From positions 1 to 32,276 of the forward strand of contig DIKO01000033.1 in NCBI GenBank assembly GCA_002423615.1: a stretch of DNA of 32,276 nt, given 5' to 3'. This document shows positions 16,063 to 24,175 of the stretch, one piece after another (the stretch's first letter is position 1; every line of letters begins with the position of its first letter). The position numbers were made by a program, and so were the translations under genes. This DNA is from Desulfobacteraceae bacterium UBA5616. GTDB lineage: Bacteria; Desulfobacterota; Desulfobacteria; Desulfobacterales; UBA5616. The notes below the pieces were generated by a model. That model saw nothing but the letters and a program-made list of their open reading frames with translations. It did no database searches and was not told the origin of the DNA.

Positions 16063-17616
16063 ATGAAAAACAAATTGTTGGTAATGGGCATATTAGCCTT
16101 TGTGGCGACCCTTCTACTGGGTTTAGGCCCTGCGGGAGCGGTCTGGCTGAACAAAGAGAAAACCATTGAGATGAAAGGGAAACTTCAAACCAGGGTATCG
16201 GTGAGTACGGAAGATACCACAGGATTTACTTATCCCCAGGTCGATGCCTGGGAGGTTGTCCAGCATCGCAACATCGCTTATGTTGAGTTTAACCATCAGC
16301 TGAAAAATCACGACTGGTCAGGGGTCAATCTTCAGTATCATCTGCTGGGCCGATTCATGTATGAAGGAATTTATGATTACGGCCCCGAAGAATACAGGAA
16401 TCTCCCGGATATTATTCCCGCTGAGACGGATATAGACGATTTCAGGAAAGACGCTGATCTGTGGGAAGGTTATGTGGACATTTCAAAGAACAAACTGTTT
16501 TTAAGAATCGGCCGGCAGAACCTGGCCTGGGGAGAGACTGACCTGTTCCGTATTCTGGACAACATCAACCCCCTGGACAACACCTACGGTGGAATTTTCG
16601 AGGATCTGGACGACCGCCGGATCCCCCTCGACATGCTGCGCGCGAACTATGACTTCGGCAATGTGGGGCCGATTTATTCGTTTACCCTGGAAGGGTACTG
16701 GGTTCCCGGTTTTATCGAGGACACCGTCGCCCCATGGCCGCCGCAGGGCACAAGATATTCATTTCCGCTTCCATTGACCAGCGATCTGCTGGGGCCGACG
16801 TTTACAAACTACGGTTATGAATTGGTCGAGCCGGAAAAGAAAATGGAGGACAGCCGGTTCGGGATTCGCCATACCGGCATCTTGTTTGACAACATAAACT
16901 ACACCCTGGCCTTCATGCGCACCATCCCGGATGTGCCGATTCCCCGGTTTACGGCCGATTTTGCGTCTGTTACGCCCGGGGTGCCGCCGTTTGCTTCGAT
17001 GAACCGGGAGCTGATTTACGATACGCTGGACATTTTCGGTGCCAGCGTCAATTTTTATGAGTCCTTTACAGACCTGGTCTTCCGGATGGAAGCCGCATTT
17101 TTTGATGATGAGCCGGTATTTATTCCCAGCGAGAACGCCGCACCGATTGCGTTTTTGCTGGGGGGGCCTTTTGCCACCGAGAGAAGCGTTCCCAAACGTG
17201 ACATTGTTCGCTACATGGTGGGGCTTGACAAGTTCCAGTGGATTCGTTTCCTCAACCCCAATTCCACATTTTTCATCTCCCTGCAGTACTTTGGGCAGTA
17301 CATGAAGGATCACAGCGATGACATCGCTGTGGCGGTTCCCTTGCCGCCGGCAGGAGCGACCTACCCCAAGGTCAAGGAAATTGAGCACACGTTTACCGGC
17401 CTGATCTCCTCACCCTATCGGCAGGGCGCATTGGAACCCCAGCTGTCCGTAGTATACGATGTCCGGGGCACCTGGATGTTCCAGCCCCAAGTCAACTTCA
17501 AGTTTGATCCGTTTCGGTTGATGTTGCAGTACAGCACGATAAGCGGCGAACGGACATCCTTTGGTCATTTCAAGGACCGGGATCAGCTCACAACGATTCT
17601 GACTTACGTGTTTTAG
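16063..17616 (+). CDS. DUF1302 outer-membrane beta-barrel protein
   Basis: 517 residues. A signal peptide ends after AGA at residue 26. The rest alternates polar and aromatic residues in strand-sized blocks and ends in YVF, typical of an outer-membrane barrel. The segment IGRQNLAWGETDLFRILDNINPLD is close to the family hallmark RxGxQ-x-x-WGE...NPLD of DUF1302. A role as an outer-membrane channel for hydrophobic substrates, with the RND pump and the DUF1329 partner, is inferred from the conserved neighbourhood. The ribosome binding site GGGAGGAAGG is strong. Confidence 0.88.
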   Translation: MKNKLLVMGILAFVATLLLGLGPAGAVWLNKEKTIEMKGKLQTRVSVSTEDTTGFTYPQVDAWEVVQHRNIAYVEFNHQLKNHDWSGVNLQYHLLGRFMYEGIYDYGPEEYRNLPDIIPAETDIDDFRKDADLWEGYVDISKNKLFLRIGRQNLAWGETDLFRILDNINPLDNTYGGIFEDLDDRRIPLDMLRANYDFGNVGPIYSFTLEGYWVPGFIEDTVAPWPPQGTRYSFPLPLTSDLLGPTFTNYGYELVEPEKKMEDSRFGIRHTGILFDNINYTLAFMRTIPDVPIPRFTADFASVTPGVPPFASMNRELIYDTLDIFGASVNFYESFTDLVFRMEAAFFDDEPVFIPSENAAPIAFLLGGPFATERSVPKRDIVRYMVGLDKFQWIRFLNPNSTFFISLQYFGQYMKDHSDDIAVAVPLPPAGATYPKVKEIEHTFTGLISSPYRQGALEPQLSVVYDVRGTWMFQPQVNFKFDPFRLMLQYSTISGERTSFGHFKDRDQLTTILTYVF

Positions 17617-17709
17617 TTAACCTGAAAAATAAGGATGTCTAAGTGTTCGAAAACAAAAAGAAGTATTTATGTTCACATACGAATTCGACCCTTTAAAACG
17701 GAGGCAAAA

Positions 17710-19011
17710 ATGAAAATAAGATATTTTAATATGCTATTAACTCTATTTCTGTTCATGGCCCTGGGATCGGCATCCTTTGCTGATGTGTCGCCCGGTGACG
17801 TTATCGATAAAAGAAATTGGCAGACTGTCCAGGGGATGGTGCCGGACTCCATCCTCAACTGGGTGAAAGAGGGCAGGATCGTGTTGAATGTCGGCAAGTT
17901 GAATTACAGCCCCCTCGAATTCGTTAAGAATGATTTAGGCGACTTGTATTCCAAGAACAAGGGGAAATACGCATTAAAGGATGCTGAAATCGTTGATGCC
18001 AAAACCGGACAGATAGCCCTTGATGTCCTGGGATACCCTTTTCCGGGATTTGACTGGAAAGAAGATCCGGATGCAGCGCTGAAATTTATGTACAATCGTT
18101 TGTACATGCAGGGATACTGGGGCAATGTCGATATCCCCACCTGGCAGTTGCAGTTTATCAGTGAAGACAAGGGCCTGATCCGTGAAGCAGAGGCATCCTA
18201 TTATCAGTATGTCATAGATGGGAACCCGAGAATGGTAGGGCAGCCCAACCCCCAGCAGCTACAGCGGCATCAAATGTTCAAATTTCATACGCCCTTTGAC
18301 ATCGCCGGAACTGCCCAGATGAGCACGCGTTTTATCAGTGCCACTCAACAGGATCTACTATTCGGTTTTCTACCCTCCATTCGAAGGGCCAGGCGCCTGA
18401 CACCAGCAAACCGGTCAGATCCTATTCTCGGGGGAGATGCTGTTATTGATGATGCATGGGGTTATGATGGTAAAATCGCTGCGTTTGACTGGAAAATTGT
18501 TAAGGAACAGGAAATGCTGCTGCCGTATCACAGCGAAGACCCACAATTATTATTGCATTTGGGATCGGGTATTTATCAGACGTCCGCTAAGATGAAGAAA
18601 ATTGTCTGGGGGTACGAAGATTCTGGCTGGTCCGGTGCAAAATGGGCGCCTCTCAATATGATCTGGGTAAAACGCCCGGGTTATATCATCGAATCCAAAT
18701 CAAAAGATCCCTATTACAACTACGGTACAATTATTCTATGGATTGATGCTGAAACCGGAATGGGGATGTTAAAAATCATCTACGATCGGGCTGGCAAATA
18801 CTGGAAAACATTTTTAGTGGGCGGATGTGATTTTGCCACAGAAGATGGCAAAAAGAAAATGGCGATATACTCGCTGCAATTGGCCATAGACGATCGCTCG
18901 AAAAGAGCTTCTAATATAAACGGCGTAGCTACAGGAAATACATATACCATGGGCGGGAATATGGATCCGAGCATATTCTCCCTTGGAGGATTTGCCAAGT
19001 TCTGTAAATAG
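17710..19011 (+). CDS. DUF1329 periplasmic/outer-membrane-associated protein
   Basis: 433 residues from ATG 17710. The frame opens at 17635, but GGAGG 5 nt before ATG 17710 and a clean signal peptide right after it (cleavage after SFA, residue 24) favour this start. The mature protein begins DVSPGDVIDKRNW, the usual DUF1329 opening. It has the family's GYPFPGFDW, ERRARR-like (SIRRARRLTPANRSDPILGGD) and DDAWGYDGK stretches. DUF1329 is a half-barrel lipid-carrier-like (LolB-like) family by prediction. It is placed directly after DUF1302, with which it is nearly always paired. There is no lipobox cysteine. Probably shuttles a hydrophobic ligand in the periplasm. Confidence 0.88.
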   Translation: MKIRYFNMLLTLFLFMALGSASFADVSPGDVIDKRNWQTVQGMVPDSILNWVKEGRIVLNVGKLNYSPLEFVKNDLGDLYSKNKGKYALKDAEIVDAKTGQIALDVLGYPFPGFDWKEDPDAALKFMYNRLYMQGYWGNVDIPTWQLQFISEDKGLIREAEASYYQYVIDGNPRMVGQPNPQQLQRHQMFKFHTPFDIAGTAQMSTRFISATQQDLLFGFLPSIRRARRLTPANRSDPILGGDAVIDDAWGYDGKIAAFDWKIVKEQEMLLPYHSEDPQLLLHLGSGIYQTSAKMKKIVWGYEDSGWSGAKWAPLNMIWVKRPGYIIESKSKDPYYNYGTIILWIDAETGMGMLKIIYDRAGKYWKTFLVGGCDFATEDGKKKMAIYSLQLAIDDRSKRASNINGVATGNTYTMGGNMDPSIFSLGGFAKFCK

Positions 19012-19324
19012 TGAGCCCATATCATTAGTATAGTGAACTCTAAATAAAGTGCACAAAATTGTTTTTTTTACATCCGTATTCTGTGTTGCATCAACGGCCG
19101 CATAAAACCAGTATGCAACCGTTGATGCGCCTTGAATAAGACTGTAAATCCTGCACAATTTTAGATCGCTTTATTTAATCCAAACTCCTTAGCTTTCGGA
19201 AAAATTGTGCACGAGGTAATTAAAAAAACATAAAATCTATTAAACGGGCAGACCTTATGCAAAACTTCCAGAGGTTGATTTGAACCGGATTTAGCAGGAG
19301 GTCTATTCGGGTAAGGAGGACTGT
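19012..19324. other. Palindrome-rich spacer inside the catabolic island
   Basis: 313 nt without a gene between the DUF1329 gene and the FadH-like gene. Most of it (19041-19212) is occupied by nested inverted repeats listed separately. No sigma-54 promoter was found. The last part carries AAGGAGG 5 nt before ATG 19325. Confidence 0.6.
19041..19212. repeat. Nested long inverted repeat, MITE-like
   Basis: The outer arms TAAATAAAG (19041-19049) and CTTTATTTA (19169-19177) are perfect. Next, AAAATTGT (19055-19062) pairs with ACAATTTT (19155-19162), and GCATCAACGG (19088-19097) pairs with CCGTTGATGC (19119-19128). The unpaired stretches between are almost equal in length (25 and 26 nt) and themselves partly complementary (TTTACA, TATTC). 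This makes 19041-19177 one imperfect palindrome. A further 11-bp perfect pair, TGCACAATTTT (19152-19162) with AAAATTGTGCA (19201-19211), extends the region. No T-run follows the stem, so a normal terminator is unlikely. Confidence 0.7.
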
Positions 19325-21307
19325 ATGACTGCATTATCTCATCTCTTTTCACCGATTAGCATTGGTAATTGTGAAATTCGCAACCGGATTCTGATTTCCG
19401 GTCATTTGACGGGATTTGCGGATAACGGCATGCCGTCGGAACGCCATCTTCGTTACTACGAAGCCCGGGCCAAAGGCGGTGTGGGCCTGATTATTCAGGA
19501 AGCTGTTCCCGTTTCCCCCCATGGCTACCTGCTGCCGACCGCGGTTCAGGGGTGGAATGATGCTATAATCCCAGGGTTGAAAAGAATCAGCGATGCGGTT
19601 CATGCCCAAGGCGCTAAGCTTTTCTGCCAGGCATGGCACAACGGAAACGAAAATCATTCATATATAAGCAAGGTGCACAGCCAGTCCTGCTCGGACGTTC
19701 CGTCCTGCGGCGTGGGGGAAGTTCCGGCTGCCATGACCGAAAAAGACATCGTCGAAGTTATTCAGATGTATGTCGATTTTGCCTTGCGTCTTAAGGAAGG
19801 CGGATATGATGGCGTTGAACTCCATTTCGCCCATGGATACCTTCCCCAGCAGTTTTTATCACCTTATGTCAACAACCGGGAGGATCAATACGGCGGGAGC
19901 CTTGAAAACCGTATGCGTTTCGGTATGGAACTGATCGATGGGGTCAGAAAGGCCGTGGGCTCCGATTTTGTCGTGGGTCTGCGAACCAGCGCTGATGAAC
20001 TGGTGCCAGGCGGATTGGCACTTGACGATATGAAGGAAATAGCCACCGTTTGGGACCGGACCGGGCAGATTGACTTCCTCGACGTTTCCATTGGGAATTA
20101 TAAAACTTTAGCCCCCATTGTGGCTCCCATGATGATTCAGGCGGGAGCGTTCGTCTATGCCGCAGCGCAACTTCGCCAGGAGGTTGAAGTTCCTGTTTTT
20201 GCGGCGATTCGAATCAATGATCCGGTCATGGCCAACGACATCATCCAAAATAACGAGGCGGACATGGTCGTCATGACCCGGGCATCCCTGTGTGATCCCG
20301 AAATGGCCAACAAGGCAAAGGAGGGGCGTATTGATGACATTCGCCTATGCGTTGGCTGTAATGAAGGATGCTGGGAGCATGCCTTAAGAGGAATGCCCAT
20401 TACCTGTGCTCAGAATCCAGAGGCGGGAAATGAAGGTACCCTTGGGATTGCCCCCGCGGAAGAGACGAAAAAAGTAATGGTGGTAGGCGGCGGGGTGGCC
20501 GGTATGGAGGCTGCGATTACGGCAAAAAAACGGGGACATGACGTGACGCTTTACGAGAAAGGGGAACATCTCGGAGGGGCTTTATTGATTGCTTCCCGGG
20601 CACCTGCAAGGTCCGATCTCGAACAGGTGATTCGGTACCGGGAACATGAACTGAAACGGCTGGGGGTGAATGTAAAAATGGGAACCCGGGTGACCGTAGA
20701 TCTGGTTGAAGGCGAAAAACCGGACGTAGTCATCATCGCAACCGGTGCAACGACGGTAAATGATCCGTCCCTGGCCATCGTCGGTATGGAAGCATCCATT
20801 GAAATTGAAGAAGGTGCCCATGTGGTGACAGCGGAGGATGTTCTGGAAGGCAAGGTCGAAACCGGTGATAAAGTTGTTATTGCAGATCTGCAACCCTACA
20901 TGAAGGGGCTGGTCACGGCGGAGGTGTTGGCGGACCAGGGAAAGGAAACGACCCTGATCATGCCGTATGGACTTCGGCTGCTGTCGCCCAGCCCCTATGA
21001 TATGGACAATGCAACCTTTACCATTCAGGTTATCAATACAACGGCCAAAAAGGTAAAGCGTATCAGTGATTTTGCCGTGAAAAAGGCGCTGCCCGGGAAA
21101 GTGATCATCAGGAACCATTTCACTGAAGAAGAAGAGGAACTGGATACGGATACCCTGGTATTGTCCTTCTGGCGCAAATCGGATTGCGCTCTTTTCCATG
21201 AACTCGAAGGAAAGGTTACGCAACTCTATAGAATCGGGGATTGTGTTTCCCCGCGGCGGTATATTGATGCGGTGGATGAAGGATATCAGATCGGGTGTAA
21301 AATTTGA
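19325..21307 (+). CDS. FadH-like Old Yellow Enzyme (2,4-dienoyl-CoA/enoate reductase family)
   Basis: 660 residues, the size of E. coli 2,4-dienoyl-CoA reductase (about 672). Residues 1-335 are the FMN TIM barrel with HFAHGYLPQQFLSP and N-x-R-x-D-x-YGGS-x-ENR-x-RF. A 4Fe-4S site C-x2-C-x3-C-x11-C (C342, C345, C349, C361) matches FadH spacing exactly. The C-terminal part is the FAD/NAD(P) module, with GGGVAGMEAA near 388-397. The second nucleotide site reads VVIADLQPYMKG rather than a GxGxxG, as in several TMADH-like relatives. It would reduce an activated C=C bond in an enoyl or dienoyl-CoA, or run in reverse; substrate unknown. AAGGAGG precedes the ATG. A UspA gene follows 37 nt later. Confidence 0.92.
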   Translation: MTALSHLFSPISIGNCEIRNRILISGHLTGFADNGMPSERHLRYYEARAKGGVGLIIQEAVPVSPHGYLLPTAVQGWNDAIIPGLKRISDAVHAQGAKLFCQAWHNGNENHSYISKVHSQSCSDVPSCGVGEVPAAMTEKDIVEVIQMYVDFALRLKEGGYDGVELHFAHGYLPQQFLSPYVNNREDQYGGSLENRMRFGMELIDGVRKAVGSDFVVGLRTSADELVPGGLALDDMKEIATVWDRTGQIDFLDVSIGNYKTLAPIVAPMMIQAGAFVYAAAQLRQEVEVPVFAAIRINDPVMANDIIQNNEADMVVMTRASLCDPEMANKAKEGRIDDIRLCVGCNEGCWEHALRGMPITCAQNPEAGNEGTLGIAPAEETKKVMVVGGGVAGMEAAITAKKRGHDVTLYEKGEHLGGALLIASRAPARSDLEQVIRYREHELKRLGVNVKMGTRVTVDLVEGEKPDVVIIATGATTVNDPSLAIVGMEASIEIEEGAHVVTAEDVLEGKVETGDKVVIADLQPYMKGLVTAEVLADQGKETTLIMPYGLRLLSPSPYDMDNATFTIQVINTTAKKVKRISDFAVKKALPGKVIIRNHFTEEEEELDTDTLVLSFWRKSDCALFHELEGKVTQLYRIGDCVSPRRYIDAVDEGYQIGCKI

Positions 21308-21344
21308 TTCCCGGACCAACAAGAAGGTTTAGGAAGGAAAAAAT

Positions 21345-21737
21345 ATGAAAATAATGGTGTGTTATGACGGTTCAAAGCCTTCAATTGAGGCCCTCAAGGA
21401 AGCCAAGCGACAGGGGGACGCTTATAAAGCACAAATCCTTGTCGTGTGGTCGATGGTAACGGAGGATCGGTTTCACGAAAAGGAAATAACAGCGGCCAGA
21501 AACAGTTTGAATCAGGTCAAGGATGCGTTTGAAAAAGAAGGTCTCACCTGTTCAATCAATCTTTCTATTCGCGGCATGGAGCCAGCAGAGGATATCGTGC
21601 TTCTTGCCGAGGAAAATGATGCTGATCAAATCATTATCGGGATCCGGAAAAGATCACAAGTAGGCAAACTTTTGATGGGCTCTGTGGCTCAACAGGTCAT
21701 CCTACACGCAAAATGTCCGGTGTTGTGTGTCAAATAA
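21345..21737 (+). CDS. UspA-family universal stress protein
   Basis: 130 residues, one Usp domain. It opens MKIMVCYDGSKPS and closes with the nucleotide-binding pattern GIRKRSQVGKLLMGSVAQQVI then CPVLCVK, matching the G-x2-x-G-x9-G[ST] loop of ATP-binding Usp proteins. It is cytoplasmic. AGGAAGG lies upstream of the ATG. It sits between the FadH-like gene and an acyl-CoA dehydrogenase gene with short gaps (37 and 44 nt), so it is part of the catabolic operon. The role there is unknown; nucleotide- or redox-responsive tuning is a guess. Confidence 0.92.
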   Translation: MKIMVCYDGSKPSIEALKEAKRQGDAYKAQILVVWSMVTEDRFHEKEITAARNSLNQVKDAFEKEGLTCSINLSIRGMEPAEDIVLLAEENDADQIIIGIRKRSQVGKLLMGSVAQQVILHAKCPVLCVK

Positions 21738-21781
21738 ACGCATGACTGATCAAGAAATATACATGTAAAAAGGAGAAAGTA

Positions 21782-23044
21782 ATGACAACATATTTCGACA
21801 TCAACTTGGATCTGACGGCAGAGGACAAAGCCATCCGGGATGAGGCTCATAAATTCGCAAAGGAAGTGATGCGCCCCCTCGGCAGGGAAATAGATGCCAT
21901 GCCGGCCGAAGAGGTGGTCTCGGAAAAATCCCCGCTTTGGGATTTTCTCCGGCAGGCATATGAACTTGGTTTTCATAAGGCGGTCTTTCCCAAAGAAGTG
22001 GGGGGCCTTGGCTGTACACCCATCCAAAGCCATCTTTATATGGAAGAACTGGTCTGGGGAAACATCGGGCTCTGCGGTTGCGTACTGCTGGCTTGCTGGC
22101 CGTACATAAAAGTTCTTGAAACCGGAAACCAGGAACTCATCAATGAATTTGTTGTCCCCTTCTGCAACTGTGATGACGGCAGCATGACTGGATGCTGGGG
22201 GATTACGGAACCGGCTCATGGATCGGACACTCTGAATATCGGTGAGAAGTTCTTTACGGACCCGAAGCTTCAAGGCCAGCTTCAAGCACGGCTGGACGGG
22301 GACGAATATGTTCTGAACGGACAGAAATCGGCATGGGTTTCCTGCGCTCCGTTTGCCTCCCACGGTATGATGAATGTTTTTATCGAACCTTCCTTGGGGA
22401 TGGCCGGCGGAGGCGTTTGCATTCTTCCATTAGACCTGCCCGGTGTCAAAAAGGGCGCTGCCCTTGAAAAAGTCGGCCAGCGGGACCTTCCCCAGGGAGA
22501 ATTGTTTTTCGACAACGTCAGGATACCCAAACGGTGGATGTTTTATACCCCGGAAAATTATGTGGATTCGATTAAGGGCAACCTGGGATTCGGCAATACG
22601 GCCATGACACTTTTTGCCCTGGGCCTTTCACGCGCGGCATTCGAGGAGGCATACGCCTATGCCAAGGAAAGAGTTCAGGGCGGAAAACCCCTGGTTGAAC
22701 ATTACGCCATGAAAATTCGGATTCACCGGATGTTTGCTGCTGTAGAGGCAATCCGGGCATTCAGCCGCGCTCTATGGAACCTCAACATGCGGATTTCACC
22801 CGTGGCCTATGAATATGCATATGCCGGGAAAACCTTTTGTTCGGAAACGGCAAGGGACGTGATTGAAGAAGCGGTCCAGATATTTGGCGCCAATGGCCTC
22901 ACCAAGGAATATTATATTGAAAAACTCTGGCGGGATTCCCGGGCACTGACCATCGAAGACGGAGAAAATTTGACGCTGAACCGCCTGGGCGGCCATTTAT
23001 TAAATGAAACATTTCCAAGAAGAAAGGTGAATCAGCTTTTCTGA
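21782..23044 (+). CDS. Acyl-CoA dehydrogenase 1 (Asp at the usual catalytic Glu position)
   Basis: 420 residues. The N-terminal helical domain is followed by the flavin-binding beta domain (CWGITEPAHGSD) and the C-terminal helical domain (QIFGANGLTKEYYIEKLWRDSRAL). It would oxidise an acyl-CoA and pass electrons to the ETF encoded just downstream. The usual catalytic motif YEGT is replaced by EDGE: aligned on the RD-x2-x3-I stretch before it, the base position is D393, not Glu. Helix G (FGNTAMTLFALG) has no alternative Glu-Arg. The loop around residues 155-180 (NIGEKFFTDPKLQGQLQARLDG) is longer than in typical enzymes. AAAGGAG precedes the ATG, and the etfA gene follows after 114 nt. Confidence 0.9.
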   Translation: MTTYFDINLDLTAEDKAIRDEAHKFAKEVMRPLGREIDAMPAEEVVSEKSPLWDFLRQAYELGFHKAVFPKEVGGLGCTPIQSHLYMEELVWGNIGLCGCVLLACWPYIKVLETGNQELINEFVVPFCNCDDGSMTGCWGITEPAHGSDTLNIGEKFFTDPKLQGQLQARLDGDEYVLNGQKSAWVSCAPFASHGMMNVFIEPSLGMAGGGVCILPLDLPGVKKGAALEKVGQRDLPQGELFFDNVRIPKRWMFYTPENYVDSIKGNLGFGNTAMTLFALGLSRAAFEEAYAYAKERVQGGKPLVEHYAMKIRIHRMFAAVEAIRAFSRALWNLNMRISPVAYEYAYAGKTFCSETARDVIEEAVQIFGANGLTKEYYIEKLWRDSRALTIEDGENLTLNRLGGHLLNETFPRRKVNQLF

Positions 23045-23158
23045 TTTAAACCCCTTTTAAAAGAGAGGCATCCGATTCACGTCCATCCAATCCGCTGTTG
23101 CCTGATGGGATGGACATCCGCTAAATTCAGGGTCAAAAGTGGGGCATCAACCCAAACC

Positions 23159-24175
23159 ATGGAAATCTGGATATATGCACAAACTATGGGGAAGTCACTA
23201 TCAGAGGCCTCCCTCGAAATACTCAGTGAGGCACGCCGATTGGCAAACCCGCATAAGTGGGGCGTTTCGGCTGTTATCCTGGGAGATAGCCCGGGTATCA
23301 CATTGGACACGTTGGCCCAGCACGGGGCTGACCGCGTTTTTTTCGTACCAAGCGAGCGTCCTGCCGCATATTGCCCGGAAAAGGTTACTGAAATTCTTGT
23401 GGATTTGTTAAAAGCCCATTTGCCGTGGGTACTGCTTTTTCCGGTTAATGACGTGACGAACGATCTGGCGCCCCGCATCGCCGCGCGAATGAGGGTCGGA
23501 TTGATTCCCCGTGCGGATCGTTTGCACTTGTCCGATGACGGAACGTTAACGGCCACTCGGATTTGCTTTCAGAGAAAAATCCAGGCCACAGTGGTCTGCC
23601 CTGATGCTCGCCCACAGATGGCTACGGTGGGTTCCGGTGTCATGAAGGTCCAAAAAGACACCCGTAAGGATAGGGTCCCGTGCGAATGCATCGAAGTCAA
23701 CCCCGAGACTTGTTTGGCGGGTGGGGCTTCCCGTGTCAAGGTACTTCGGTTCATCAAGGCCGATCCAAAAAAGATCGACATATCGGACGCGGATCTGATT
23801 GTTTGCGGGGGAAAAGGCGGCGGAGACAAGGCACAGTTCGAGAAAATCAAAAATTTGGCGGATCTTTTAGGGGCGGCGCTCGCTGGTTCCCGTGTCGCTG
23901 TGGACAATGGCTGCATCGGCAGAGAGCGGCAGATCGGGCAAAGCGGTAAGTCCGTGTCTCCCGAATTGATGATTTCCTGCGGTGTTTCAGGTGCCAATGC
24001 CCATACTTTCGGTATGAGGGAAGCCAAAACGGTCATCGCCATCAATAAAGACAAGAATGCTCCCATCATCAAACTGGCCGATCTGGGTGTGGTCGGAGAC
24101 CTCCATGAGATTCTGCCCCGGTTAAACCATCGAATAAAAAAATATTTAGACCAGATCAATCCGGAGAAAAGATGA
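23159..24175 (+). CDS. etfA: Electron transfer flavoprotein alpha subunit
   Basis: 338 residues from ATG 23159. The N-terminal half has the adenine-nucleotide-hydrolase-like fold (MEIWIYAQ...). The C-terminal FAD domain has GSRVAVDNGCIGRERQIGQ and SGKSVSPELMISCGVSGANAH, then AINKDKNAPI and ADLGVVGD, all diagnostic of EtfA. With EtfB it carries electrons from the acyl-CoA dehydrogenases to the membrane oxidoreductase. The frame opens at ATG 23105, which would add 18 residues, but the homologous family start is the MEIW segment; neither start has a strong ribosome binding site. The stop overlaps the next ATG (ATGA at 24172). Confidence 0.9.
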   Translation: MEIWIYAQTMGKSLSEASLEILSEARRLANPHKWGVSAVILGDSPGITLDTLAQHGADRVFFVPSERPAAYCPEKVTEILVDLLKAHLPWVLLFPVNDVTNDLAPRIAARMRVGLIPRADRLHLSDDGTLTATRICFQRKIQATVVCPDARPQMATVGSGVMKVQKDTRKDRVPCECIEVNPETCLAGGASRVKVLRFIKADPKKIDISDADLIVCGGKGGGDKAQFEKIKNLADLLGAALAGSRVAVDNGCIGRERQIGQSGKSVSPELMISCGVSGANAHTFGMREAKTVIAINKDKNAPIIKLADLGVVGDLHEILPRLNHRIKKYLDQINPEKR

